Assembly: GCF_000512585.2 (NCBI RefSeq)
Contig: NC_089241.1
Coordinates: forward strand, 5,164,001-5,228,000
Origin: Kwoniella bestiolae CBS 10118
Lineage: Eukaryota > Basidiomycota > Tremellomycetes > Tremellales > Cryptococcaceae
DNA length: 64,000 nucleotides
Direction of reading: 5' to 3'
Part shown: positions 24,484 through 36,300 of the stretch, in pieces
Numbering within the stretch: position 1 is the stretch's first letter
Layout: each line of letters opens with the position of its first letter
Position numbers and translations under genes: made by a program
The notes under the pieces: generated by a model
What the model was told of the DNA's origin: nothing
Seen by the model: the letters and a program-made list of their open reading frames with translations, nothing else
Database searches by the model: none

Positions 24484-26406
24484 ATGATGACCATCCACCG
24501 GATCAACCGACCATGGATCTTGTTCACTCTGCTATTCGTATCCCTCTTGATACTCTTCGCGCCATTTACGTCGCACGGAGAGGAAGGTTGAATTGGAAAG
24601 AATGAAGAGCATTGGGACGAGGCTGATAAGATGAGGTGAGCTTGGTTTGGTTGGCTTTGAGGATGTTGAGTGTAGACAATGGGGTACGGGACATGTATGT
24701 TTTATGTCATATCTCGGAATTAGAGAATGAGATGAACAGGGAGGGGGACGGATGATTGGTGGACTGGGCGAAGAAGAGCTGCATACTGATACCCGGTTCA
24801 TACAGGGAATGGGAATTCAACAGGGCATTTACGGGAGAAGATGTGACGTTGAAAGATCCGAAGGCTAAGGAGTATGGAGGTGTGGCTGTGGATGTGATGC
24901 ATGTGAGTAAAGATGTCTGCTCGCCACAGTCATTCTAGTGTTTGCTCGCTTCCTTGCTTCTAATTGAGAGTGATACATTAAAAGTGGCTGATCCTTGCCC
25001 CTATCCTAGATCTCAGCAAGAGGACATGCATTAGCAGCTGGATTGGTGATACGATACCTCCAAGATCAAATCGAACGTTCGGCCCCTCCATCGTATTTCA
25101 GAAAAGCTCTGAGTCGGTTCGCCTCGAGTTACATCAAGAAACCACCTTTACGAATTCTCGATGTTCCTTCTGTACGTCTGCGTTCAGATCCTAGCATCTC
25201 AACCATGAAAACGCCACTATGCTAATCCATCTTTTCCTGTCGTCCATGTAGACCTCGCTCACTGGGCAATTCAATCCTTCCCAGCGTGATCCGATGCACG
25301 TCCCGGTATGCCGATCTGAAAATTCCCCAAGGCTCCATGGGAAAATATCAAGTGCGGAGGACGATATTTCTGAAGGGTATGGGCAGGGACTACAGCTTGC
25401 CGAAGGGTCTCACGGATGGTAAGTAGCACCCATCCCTGCCTCATAATCTAGTACAGCCTAGGACAAGGAATAGCTGGAGCTGACGAAACCCTGATGCTAG
25501 GACACAATGGTCATGGGCAGAAAAACGATATCTAATCTCGAGAGAACCAGGCTCAATAGCCATCTTTGACTTCATTATATCCCCCCCATCTAAAGAAATC
25601 GAAGAATCGAAGGAATCGCTATTACTAGCTGAATCTGATCCCATTGAGGAATCGTTATTGGAGATCGAAGAGGGAGAACTCGAAGTGGAACTTGAGGAAG
25701 ATACTGAGAATAATCATGATGCGATTGCAGAGGAAGGAGCTGAGAGTAAAGGGAGATTCAAACCTATTCCGTTGAGTTCTAGACCTGGTGGACCATTTAA
25801 TGTTCATGCGGATGAACATGAAAAGGTATCCAGGTCTAGCAGGAGATCACGCAGGCATACCCAAAACCCTTCTCCCGTATTGGCATCGAAACGCAACGAG
25901 ACTGTCCCCACATCGGTTGAAAGAGACATTCTACATACGGACATTGATGCAAGACGGTTCATCTCATTCGACAAGCGGCAGAAGAGGGGTTCGGGAGGAT
26001 CAGTCTTGATAGGTTATCAGCGGAGTGCGAAGTTGGGGCTGGGCAGTGTGTGGTGTTGGGTTGACGATGATAGGATACAAGGCACGCAGGTCGATGGGTG
26101 GTGGAAGTTGGATAAGAGGAATATGGGAATGTGAGTTGTAGTTCTGGTTCTGGTTCATCTCTTTCTCTGTTTCCCCGTATAATCGCTATACTTCATCACA
26201 CTACCTATCCTCCTGTCATATCGTGACTTATTGTACAGTCCCCTCGGAATGATCGAGCTGATATTTGTGATCTTATCTACAGGGTCAAGGAGATCGCATC
26301 GGGCCTGCAACCTGGTAAACACACGTTGCATTGCGAGTTGTTGAAAGAGACGTTGGATCCTTCGGGCGGGACTGAATTCAGGTTGTTTGCTGTCATGCAC
26401 GATTAG
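24484..26406 (+). CDS. Type II membrane protein of a basidiomycete family (capsule-associated-like), with in-frame TGA
   Basis: ATG at 24484 opens a clear signal anchor: basic MMTIHRINRPW followed by the hydrophobic ILFTLLFVSLLILFAPF. The same frame then meets TGA at 24589-24591 and stays open to a donor at 24636, joining in phase to the exon at 24806 (EWEFNRAFTGEDV). Further exons encode DVMHISARGHALAAGL, YFRKALSRFASSYIKK, an acidic insert with many Glu, then SVLIGYQRSAKLGLGSVWC, WVDDD, GWWKLDKR and the C-terminus KHTLHCELLKETLDP...EFRLFAVMHD. The C-terminal block resembles, from memory, a basidiomycete family annotated as capsular associated proteins, and D-x-x-H with GHA could be the end of an SGNH hydrolase; both are guesses. 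The natural start could alternatively be ATG at 24631, which would lose the anchor. A Golgi luminal role is inferred from the topology only. Confidence 0.6.
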
Positions 26407-26623
26407 AGTGGCTGTTCAGAAAGAGTAGATGTGAACGCTAGTAGGTGCTCTGCAATTTGTAAAATGATGGACAATAGTTTCACACCATACACCATAGTAT
26501 ACCAGTCTCTCTCATAAGCATTACATATAAATTACATACATTGTTGTATAGGTTCCGCCTCCTAATATTGGTATATACATTTCATGCAAGGTATAATCTC
26601 AATCAGTCCAACAATTACAGAGC

Positions 26624-29600
26624 TCACTTCCACCCTTCTGCAACTCTCACACCCACCATCTTAACGATCTCTCCGACCCTCACTACCTGCTCTTCCATCC
26701 TTTTCAGTTCCGCTTCATCCCCTGCCCGAACGATCATGTACTTTTCAGAATGTTCATCGCGCTGTTGAGTCTGTCCACGCAGTTCGGAGATCATAGATAG
26801 TAATGAAGTACCTTCGAGGAGCAGAGAGCGGGATTCCAATTTCGTTGATATTTCTATGGAATGCTTGATGTGTTGAGTCGCTTGATCTATTTACATTTGA
26901 ATCGATAAATCAGTGCCGTAGTACTATTTAATGAACTTACGGAAGTGGTTTGACTCACCTAGCAAATCATCTGAATCCCCATCCAGGGATACATCCAACT
27001 TGGCTTTACCCAAACACATCGCCCCTCTAGCTACAGCTTCGGAATCGTCCCCGCCAAGAATCTACACCACACATCAGCTACCCATTTACCCTGTGCATCG
27101 CTAAGGTAAGGGGAGACAACTCGACCCACCTGGTCCCATACGCCCTCCAACTGTTTGACCACCTTCCCAGCCATTCCCATACCTTCCATCCCCAGTAATA
27201 CCTCACAAAGCACGACTGTCCCGAACCGGTATAATCTCCATAATCCCAATTCGGACGAAAGTTGAACAGCCGCAAGAATATCAGGTAGGATCATATGACC
27301 AGGTGCATTGGCCAATTGCAATTTCTCGACCTTCTTCAATAAGTCTCGGATATGTTCTTGGATCATGCTTATACCCTTTGAAGGTTCGCTTGAGCTTGAA
27401 GTCGCAGAGAGCGATATGGGCTCGGGATGACCGGTCTCTCTGATTGGTCCGCCTGCACCATGCCGCTGGGAATAAGCGAACGGAGCTTGCAGAGAGGAGA
27501 TATGCGAGAGTAGAGGGTCATCCCCACTGGTAATAAGTCGTTAGCATAATGCCTTGAGAAGCGGGAAGAGGGAACTCACTGCATCTTGGCTCTTCGTTCG
27601 AGTACATTCCAAATTACTTTCGACCACCGATGATAAGACTGCATTGACATGCCTTGTAATAACGATATATCGAGCAAGATCGCCAATGCCGAGTCGTATT
27701 CTGCCCTTTCTACAGCCTGATTAGAAGGTGACTTCATGAGCTTATGCCGGGCTATCGGGTGACTCGACTGATGGATGACTTACTCGCTGAGCTTTAGAAA
27801 GTATCACGGTTAACCTCCCATCGTTCCATGGTGATAGATCGTCCAAGGCTAGATCTTCATGAAATTCGGCTAATACGTTAGAGCCTGTTCATTCACATTC
27901 AGCTACGTCGCCCTCGGCAACCACAAGGGGAAGGAAGTTAGACTTACCCAACATTCCCCATAGTCCAGCTTGAGTAGCATTCCAAGCTGCCATATCCAAC
28001 TTCTGGCCCGTTCTCCACACTTTACTGACCTTTCTCTGCGGGTCTTCGTCCGACGCGGTTACAGGAAGCTCCGTGGATAGTTCTTTTCCCAGGGATGAGT
28101 GGATACGTCGGAACGCGATATGTACGGGCTCGCCCTACACCAATAATGGCATATGATCAGCTTGGACAGTGACCGAGTGGGCAGCCATTTGAAGGACGGG
28201 TAAGGACAACATACAAGGTCCAGAGCTGGTTTCACGGACCATAACTGATCCATTGGGGTCTGACCTTCTGGCACTCTGCTATTCGAGATTGGTTTCTGCT
28301 GAATACGTATCGTCTCGGACGGGGCGTAGGCTACAGAAGAAGTCTCATTTTTGATCCTCTGAGCGAGACTATTATGCTTCACGTCAGCTATTCTGGGCTA
28401 AACTGGGACCTTGAGCTGACTCACCTCAGGCAATGTTGCAAACAAGCTTTATCCCCTGCTGTTCTAGCTACTCGTATTGCCTCGTCAATCGCCTGAAAGC
28501 CAAAAAAAAGTCAGTGCCCATCTCTTTGATGTTTACCGTTCTGGACCCACAGATCGAGCGGACTCCATCCCACCAGTAGAGTAGTGGAACGTAGCAATAT
28601 TAAGCAAGGCGTGTTGATGTTGATCTCTCCCAGCTGATGGGAACTGATAATCGTAGAAACGCCGAAGTGAGACTAGGGCATTGGAGTAGTCGCCTGAAGC
28701 ATTGGAAGACTGATAGCTACAATTAATGACCCCAGATTTAGCACAAATCCAGGAGGGGACCAGAACACAAAGACGCATTGTACCTACTCCTGCATTGCTT
28801 TTATACGTTTGTCAAGCGTATCCTCCATTCCTGATCTCCCTATGAACGAAGCATCAGTTTTACGGCTCCAAGATGAAAGGTAGAACACTTGAGACATGCT
28901 ACGCACGATCCAAGGACCATGTTCCAGCATGTATAGAAGTACCAGCGTTCTCAACTCCACACCACTTCGCTATCTCCCTTGAAAGATGGGTGGTCTCGTC
29001 GAAAGAGAGCTTACGAAGGGTGTTGAGCAAGTTACGAGAAAAGATCCCTATGGGAGAATGACGTTCCTACAGGAAGAGACATGAGCTATGCAATGGTTGT
29101 ATGACACGGTCATAGCTGACAATGGGTTCTGGTAGTTCGGTGGGCTGATAGCACGACGTCAGTTTAGGATACGGCCCAACCCAGATGCAGCTCACCTCAT
29201 CATCGTCCGCATAATTTAGTCGGTCCTTCAGTTCTTTCTCCAATCCTGCTTCCATAGTCAGCTGAACGGATCAACGATCCACGCCCGATTTATCCGGCTC
29301 ACTGTCTAAGAATGTACATCCCTCCGCAACATCTTTGAACCTATCCCCCTGCACATCATACCATTTCAGCTTGGATCCACCCATTTTATGGGAAGTTATG
29401 CTCACAAAAGCAGACATCCAATTACTATACTTCTCGGCATCCTCATGCTCCTCCTCGACTTTCTGGCCTCTACTTCTCTTCTTGTTATTTCTCTTGAGTA
29501 TATCTGCAGTCTCTTTCCTGACTAGAGGATCCAATTCATCTCGGAGTGAAATGAAGCTCGCAGGTTTACTTCCCACCTGTCATCATACACCTTTCATAAG

Positions 29601-29841
29601 CTTGTGCTGCATTCTCAAGGTTACATGTTGTCCAGCTTACCTCTGAGATCTCCCTGGCTAGAATCCTCAGGATATCCGCTACGAACCCATGGGAATATAC
29701 TGGGACAGGCTGACAATCATCGTTTAAAGGGAAAACGCGATCTATCACCCATGCGAGGGCTATGTGGAGAGGTAATTGAGGTTCGGAGAGCTGTCGGCCT
29801 TGAGAACCGTATATTCTTGATCGTTTTCTTGGGGATGACAT
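26624..29841 (-). CDS. APC5: Anaphase-promoting complex subunit 5
   Basis: Starts at 29841 (MSSPRKRSRIYG) and ends at 26624 after KMVGVRVAEGWK. It is split by many short introns. Recognisable parts: HIALAWVIDRVFPL near the N-terminus, HSPIGIFSRNLLNTLRKLSF (the Apc5 N-terminal domain), the TPR-type motif LLNIATFHYSTGGMESA followed by the helix that takes up AIRVARTAGDKACLQHC, and MQSYHRWSKVIWNVLERRAKMQ. Apc5 is a TPR scaffold subunit of the APC/C ubiquitin ligase, which drives anaphase and mitotic exit in the nucleus. Length (roughly 750 residues by splicing) suits the family. Divergent from the lipase gene. Intron borders were checked only for the first half. Confidence 0.85.
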
Positions 29842-30159
29842 GGTTCTCTACCGCATGAGTGGTGCCCATGTACCAGCCTGAGAGATCCTGAGCCGCTGTT
29901 GATGGTGTAAGAAGAGAAATGATGGAGGAAAAGCAATAAGCAAAACAAAGATAAAAGCCGTCGCGTGGTAATGAGTAGTGAGCGGAGGTGATCTGATGAC
30001 GATGACGTTGATTCAAAATCATTCGCAAATTCAATGTTTGCTTTCTTTCTTTCTTTCTTTCTTCATTTGTTCTTGTTCGCCTCCATACATACATCCTCTT
30101 CTAATCTACGCAGTCATCGACCAGCCTGAAAGGGAGAGGACCACTAGAGATATCTTTGG
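29842..30159. other. Divergent promoter between APC5 and the lipase gene
   Basis: 318 bp between opposite start codons, with a short (TTTC)n tract at about 30040-30063. No other element was recognised. Confidence 0.55.
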
Positions 30160-32705
30160 ATGAGCTTGAGAGTACTTCGCATACACCTCCGACAACAGCT
30201 CATAGGGAGGATGTCAGCTCATCAACATCCGAGCCGCCGTGGTGTAGGTAGCAGTGGCAACTCACACGGATCACATCAGCAATCACGTTCAACGTCTCAC
30301 CACCACCATCATCAGCAGCATGACCAAGCAGAAGAAGCCCATGATGTCGAGGAAGCAGCAGCCAGGCGAAGGATGAAGGGCAAACAGAAAGCTGAATCCA
30401 CCTCAACACCTAGAATGAACATATCTAGCAAACACCATGGAACTGGAACCCCCGACGAACCACTCTCAGCAATGTTGGACGAAGCCCTCCATACATCTTT
30501 ATCACCACCTCGATCACCGTCCATACCCTCCAGCGTGGATTCTACCTTCGACGAGTCTCTCTCAATGATAGCTGAACCGCCCTTAGCTCACCATCATGCA
30601 CCTGTCAGACCTCATGCTCCGCCCAGACTCCTCTCTCAGCTTACACGCTCGACATTGCCCACATCAAGCTTGAACTATGAGTATCAGCATAAACAGAGGA
30701 ACGCATCTCACAGCGGAATACCGAGAGAAGGGGAATCGTCAACAGCATGGCAGAGGTCCAGTCCTACCACTGCGATATGCGATGAACCCTTCCCAGATCT
30801 GGATCCTACTACTGGCTTGCCACTCAACCAATCTCGGCAACGAAGTGGTTCAACATCATCTGACGCCCCATCCTTGCACCTTCAGAGGACAATCACTGGG
30901 CTTCTCAACACCCCTCCCAGGAAGTCATCTGGTACGAATAGTATAATACCCTCCATGCCTTCTTTCTCAAATTTGAACCTCTCATTACCTCGAGTATCAC
31001 TCCCTTCTGCACCTTCCCTGGACTTCAGAAAGAGGAATCTGTCGACAAGTGGAACGCAGGAAGATTGGTCGAGCTGGGCTTCGGGCTGGTGGAGCGGGAA
31101 TAAAGGGCAGGTGGACGAGATGATGAGTGAAGAAGATAGGGCTGATACGGTCGAGGAGGAGAAGGAGAAGTTGAGGAAGAAGTGTGAGTGTCCCGCGAAT
31201 CCAGGCTTTTGGTCTTTAGAGTGAAGTAGATCGTTGAGCAGATGATGAGAAGAGTTGCTGATCAAAACCCTTCTGCACCTTCCCTGGACTTCAGAAAGAG
31301 GAATCTGTCGACAAGTGGAACGCAGGAAGATTGGTCGAGCTGGGCTTCGGGCTGGTGGAGCGGGAATAAAGGGCAGGTGGACGAGATGATGAGTGAAGAA
31401 GATAGGGCTGATACGGTCGAGGAGGAGAAGGAGAAGTTGAGGAAGAAGTGTGAGTGTCCCGCGAATCCAGGCTTTTGGTCTTTAGAGTGAAGTAGATCGT
31501 TGAGCAGATGATGAGAAGAGTTGCTGATCAAACGTTATCTCTCAACATAGATAAATCACCGCAGAATCCTGTAGTCTTTTGTCATGGTCTGTTGGGATTT
31601 GATTATCTCGGTGAGCTACCAATCGCTCCCTGCCCGTGGAGCCGACCTGAGCTGACTTATCTCATTGCAGGTCCTGCTAATCTACCGACGTACGTCTCGT
31701 CATAAGACTGCTCATTGCACTGCACTCGCTGACTCTTACTCCAGTTTGCAGATATCGCATTGGCGAGGTATACGAGAAGTACTGGAATCTAATGGGGCGG
31801 AGGTCCTGATCGCGAGGGTACCTGCCACTTCCTCAATCAAGGACCGTGCGAAGATCTTGGAAGAAGTGATATCTGAAAAGTTTCCGGGTAGGGAGGTCAA
31901 CTTGATAGGGCATAGTATGGTGAGTTGCCATTTCTTGGAGTGTCTCACCCCTTCTTCGTAAATCACTGCTAACGACACATCGTCCTTACAGGGTGGTCTC
32001 GATTGTCGATACCTCATATCCGAGCTCAAACCTAAAGCCTTCCGCCCCATATCCCTCACAACGATATCGACTCCACATAGAGGATCTCCATTTGCAGATT
32101 ATGTGATCGACAATGTCATAGGACGAGATCGTCTACCTACCATGTTATCCCTGATTGAGACGCTGAAATTACCTCATACGGGAGATGGAACTGCCTTCTC
32201 AGCGTTGGGTACCCACTCGATGAAAGAGTTCAATGCTCAAGTGCTGGATAGAGAAGATGTCAGCTATTACTCTTGGGGAGCGAGCGTCGAACCGGGTTTA
32301 TTCGATACCTTCCGTTGGCCACATAGTGTGATTTTGGCAAAGGAGGGACCGAATGATGGATTGGTTTCGGTGCATAGTGCGATGTGGGGGGAATACAGGG
32401 GTACATTGGTTGGAGTCAATCATCTGGATCTGTAAGTTGTTCTTCCATTCCTCTTACTTCCGTGATTGAAAGAGGGAGATAGGAAAAGGCTGATCTGTTA
32501 TCATATGATATGGTAGAGTCGGGTGGGTCAATACTGTCAGATATACCTTGGCAGGTTGGACAGGTAAACCTATAGCCTTCAAACCTGCTACGTTCTATCT
32601 TGAAGTGGTGAGTCGCGATTCAACAGCTGGAAATGAGGTGATGTTGACTGATCAGCTGGTGCGTGCTTCTTGTAGGCCGATTATTTGGCTGAACAGGGAT
32701 TTTGA
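30160..32705 (+). CDS. Alpha/beta-hydrolase lipase, Tgl2-like
   Basis: About 600 residues. ATG at 30160 gives MSLRVLRIHLRQQLIGR, basic and amphipathic like a mitochondrial presequence; a second in-frame ATG is at 30211. A long disordered His/Ser/Pro-rich region follows. The catalytic half has PVVFCHGLLGFDYLG (oxyanion loop), IARVPATSSIKDRA, the nucleophile elbow GHSMGG, TISTPHRGSPFAD, an acid region GPNDGLVSVHSAMWG and the catalytic His in GVNHLDL; it ends ADYLAEQGF. These match bacterial-type triacylglycerol lipases such as yeast mitochondrial Tgl2. The first exon ends at 31183 and the next coding base is 31551. The 266-bp duplication lies across this donor, so the intron is 367 nt instead of the 101 nt expected. 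A 19-nt micro-exon codes for GPANLPT. Substrate is inferred only from family. Confidence 0.82.
31002..31533. repeat. Exact 266-bp direct tandem duplication
   Basis: 31002-31267 and 31268-31533 are identical as far as I can read. The unit contains the last ~180 nt of the lipase gene's first exon, the 5' splice site and most of intron 1 to just past the GCTGATC branch-like site. The repeated exon piece in copy 2 is preceded by no AG acceptor, so the splice 31184-31550 would skip it and leave the protein unchanged. Confidence 0.97.
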
Positions 32706-32914
32706 GAGTGTATGGATAGGATACCAAGCATTTATGATATCATCGCTCAAGTCAGAGGCAGCCTCTCGAGCAAGTCCCATGGTATGCATAGCTCGATGGC
32801 GGATCTTCTGTCTTTACGCGGTGCGATTCTTATCAAAGAGTATAAAGCTGGATCCACAAATATCAATTGAAAGGGTACTAACCCGATAAGAGAATGGCTT
32901 TACCTGATATAAGC

Positions 32915-33259
32915 CTACTGTACATCTAAGCCTCCCTCCCCATATGTATCGTACGCCTCCTCCCCCATACGCTTCTTCACCCCATCCAAACTCCAAGTCC
33001 AGATTGAAAGAACGACGCCCATCCAAACTATCCATAGCGTTACGCCCATCATCCAGACCAATCCATTCGGTATAGCTGGGAGATTCAAATAGAGATAACC
33101 ATGTGTCTGTGCGTCCAGGCACCGCATGTGAACAAGAGATGAGATGACATCGTTATCTCCTCCACTTTTATGGATGTACGTGGTCAGGCAGACTGGCATA
33201 CTCTGTTCACTCGCTCGTTGGGAAACATCCAAATCTATCGCAGTTGATATCGCTGACAT
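32915..33259 (-). CDS. Small single-pass membrane protein, unknown
   Basis: Read without introns, this is 114 codons. A good internal intron (GTATGC donor after codon 19, CCAG acceptor) would give a 72-residue protein: a short polar N-terminus (MSAISTAIDLDVSQRASEQ), one or two hydrophobic spans (GLVWMMGVTLWIVWMGVVLSIW), then a hydrophilic conserved-looking tail (GVKKRMGEEAYDTYGEG). I prefer the spliced form, because the retained segment is less protein-like. The topology would suit a small organelle-membrane subunit, but no family is recognised. Only 49 bp separate its ATG from that of the AlkB gene on the other strand. It converges with the lipase gene. Confidence 0.55.
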   Translation of the reverse strand: MSAISTAIDLDVSQRASEQSMPVCLTTYIHKSGGDNDVISSLVHMRCLDAQTHGYLYLNLPAIPNGLVWMMGVTLWIVWMGVVLSIWTWSLDGVKKRMGEEAYDTYGEGGLDVQ

Positions 33260-33308
33260 TCTAGCTGATCTGAGGAGCTTCTAGGGACAGCGATGATGGT
33301 GCTCAAGC

Positions 33309-36300
33309 ATGGCGAGTGATTTGTCAGATCAACATGATAACACTGTCAGAGAAGGGGATGAGGATGTGGGGGATGTGATTTGTTATGAAAGGCCGGGGAG
33401 ACGACGCACAAAGTCAGTTCCACTTCCACTCGCTAGGACGTGATATCCCTAACTATCGTCTTGTCTCCCTCGGACTAGCGTACAGCCTTTCAGGGAGGTG
33501 CATCGAGCATCGAATGGGAGCAAGGAGGGCCGCGCGGAAGGGACGTCAACGCACAGACAATCTTACACTAATCCATCGAGGAGATCGAGCAGAGTGTGAG
33601 TACCAAAACAACCTTGATGTTTGGATCTTCCTAATGTTGTCTCTGGTGCTGATTCCTTCTATATTCATACCAGGCTTGAAGTGAACCATCAGTATGACGC
33701 TTATGAGCTTGACTCTGCCTGTAAAGTTGGGGTGGAAATCAGGAAGCGTAAAAGACCTTCCCCCAGGGTTATACCACAATCAACGGCCCTTCAGCCTTCA
33801 AGACCTGCCGAGGACCGTTCATCCAGTCCACTCTCACCCGTTCCACCTCTTTCAGAGCTCAAATCCGACGCACCACACGTACCTCCTCGTCAAAAATCAA
33901 CTTCTGCACATATACCTCCGGCGGAAATCATCCCCGCCAAACGAGCCAAAGGAACGTACTCCTCATGGTCATGCCAAAAGGCCCCACCCAACATCCTATC
34001 TTTACTCCGATTTGACCATCCTCCTGAACTTCTCAATCTGCCGTCGGGAGCGACTGTACAAGAGAGTTACAAGCGAGCTCAGCTGGGTCAACCTGGTCGG
34101 ACGAAAGGCGAAAGATCAGTCGGGGAAAAGAGATACTCTGTGGCTAGACAAGGTGGTGTCAGGGTGATTGATAGGAGTGGAATTGCTCGGGACATCGTTT
34201 CGATCAGAAGAAACGCGCGAGAGAAGGGGCAGGGGAAGTTCGAAGGACAAGGCGAGTTGGGTATCGTACCTTTACCTCAAACTCCTTTTGATCCCTGCCG
34301 AGCAGACGGGATACCATCAAGTACATTCTGTAAAGTCTTGAGGATCCTTGCTCATCTATCAACTCCTCGATCAAGCGACAAGGAGATCATACCACCGCCA
34401 AGAAACAAACCACCCGTATGGGCAGAGGTGAGCAGCTTTCGTTCCCACTCGACCCGCTCCTGGCGATCTCGCAAGCTTCCAACACTGACGGTAATATGTC
34501 GAGAAGTCCCGTCAAGAGCTTTGTGAAGCCTTGCCGTACTATCGAAGTTTCCAATCTGGCTTATACATGCACAAGAGGGTAGCATACGGATATCTACTAG
34601 AAGCCTTTCCTGCTCCGTCAGTCGACATTCTGTGGTTCTTTTGCGCAGCTGTCAGCTGGCTGATCTACCTTGACATGAGACAGGAGAGACATATGGGCAC
34701 AAAACGGCAGGGTTATCATATCTCATGGGTCAGCTCATCTCTGGCATATGATAATGGGATCAATCACGCTGAGACATGGTACGCAGCGGCGGACAGTGCA
34801 TTCGGACGCTCAATCCAGACGGCACACCAGGTCCAGCAACACTTCAAGCTGATCAATCTCGATCTGACGCTAGGGTTGATACGCTGCTCCTTGCGTATGA
34901 GAAGAGGACGCCGATCGTGTTGATTGCTGGGAAGGGGTATGAGGAATTACCGTGGGAGTTGGACTGCGCGTACGTCGTGCTGGGATGGTAGGTCGCTTGA
35001 CACGCCCTTGCTAGCTCTTGGTCTATCAGCGCTATGTCTGCGTTACAACAATTGCCGCCACCAGGAGGTGTACCGCAGGTGATGATACTTGAATCACTCT
35101 AGGTACTGGATCTCACTCACATGGGTAGAGGCTGAGCCTCCTCCGCTTGGTGTGCCCCCGCCAGATGGAAGAGATTATTTCCATCGAGTGAAAATACGAT
35201 TCGATTGGGTCGAAAGTCAAGGTAAACCGTGGTGGATCGATTCAGATACGAATACCAACAACATCATTGGGACCAACGAACCAGAGATTGTTCCGGATAC
35301 CGGATGGTCAAGGGAGAGCTTGCCTTTGACTCCCTTACCTAGTGAGATCGAAGACTGTTCCGGTTCACCTTCCATGAGCGAGCCGCCCTTGCTTAAAGAC
35401 GATACTGCTTCACCCAAGAAAAGCCGTCAAGGGGATGCCGCACTCACTCCGAGTGCCAAGATGGACGTCTCATGTCTTCTGAACCCCTCAGGACTGCTCA
35501 CACCACCCAACAGCTCACCAGAACGGCCCAACGAAGTTGATCGGACATTGTCACCCTTGAAGAAGCCACCAAGGTTTTCCGCTCCACGAGAGTATTGGCC
35601 AGGTGAACGATCCTTACCGCCTTCCAAACCACTTCTGACCGTAGATAAATACACTCTCAATCGTTCCCTCTTCAGCTCTCCGATGTCATGCCGAGAATGC
35701 CACAAACCAATTATCAAGATATATCAACAAGGTCTCATCTGTCTTCGACCAGAGTGCAAGGCATTCTTCATGCTCGATACTCACCTTGGATTCCTGCCTA
35801 TCCCACCTGGATTCTTACTATCTTACGACGACAAATTTCTCAAGTCTCGCTCTACACCGGCGGAGGTAAGGATCCCATATGAAGTAGTGCCGCTTGAACC
35901 GGTCAGGACTGTTCCTGAAGCTGAAACGGGTGGGAGGGAAGGTGAGGTGGGAGGTAGGACGCTATGGAGAGGTGAGCGGTTGCTATCTCAGTCAGGTTAT
36001 CGTGGAATTGTGCTTATTGATGATCATAGGATGGGTATGTAAGAATTGCGGTAGAGCGAATTGCAGGTACAGGTGGGAAGTATGGGTGAGCCAATGCTTG
36101 AGAGTGAGGGTGCGAGTAATGGATGACCATAAAGGATTTACAGGAATGTCGAAATTGCGGGAATACACTTGCGCCGAACTACCCAGCTCGTATAGTCATC
36201 AAGAGGGACCTTCCGTCTATCCTACCATCATTTTTGGGAGATGCTAAGATTGATGCGTCATCTGGTATTACCTCGGCGATGAAGTGGATAAGGGAGATAG

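Noticed and set aside
24589..24591. TGA read as selenocysteine
   Set aside because: Fungi of this group are not known to use selenocysteine, and no SECIS-like element was looked for or seen; a nonsense change or wrong start is simpler.
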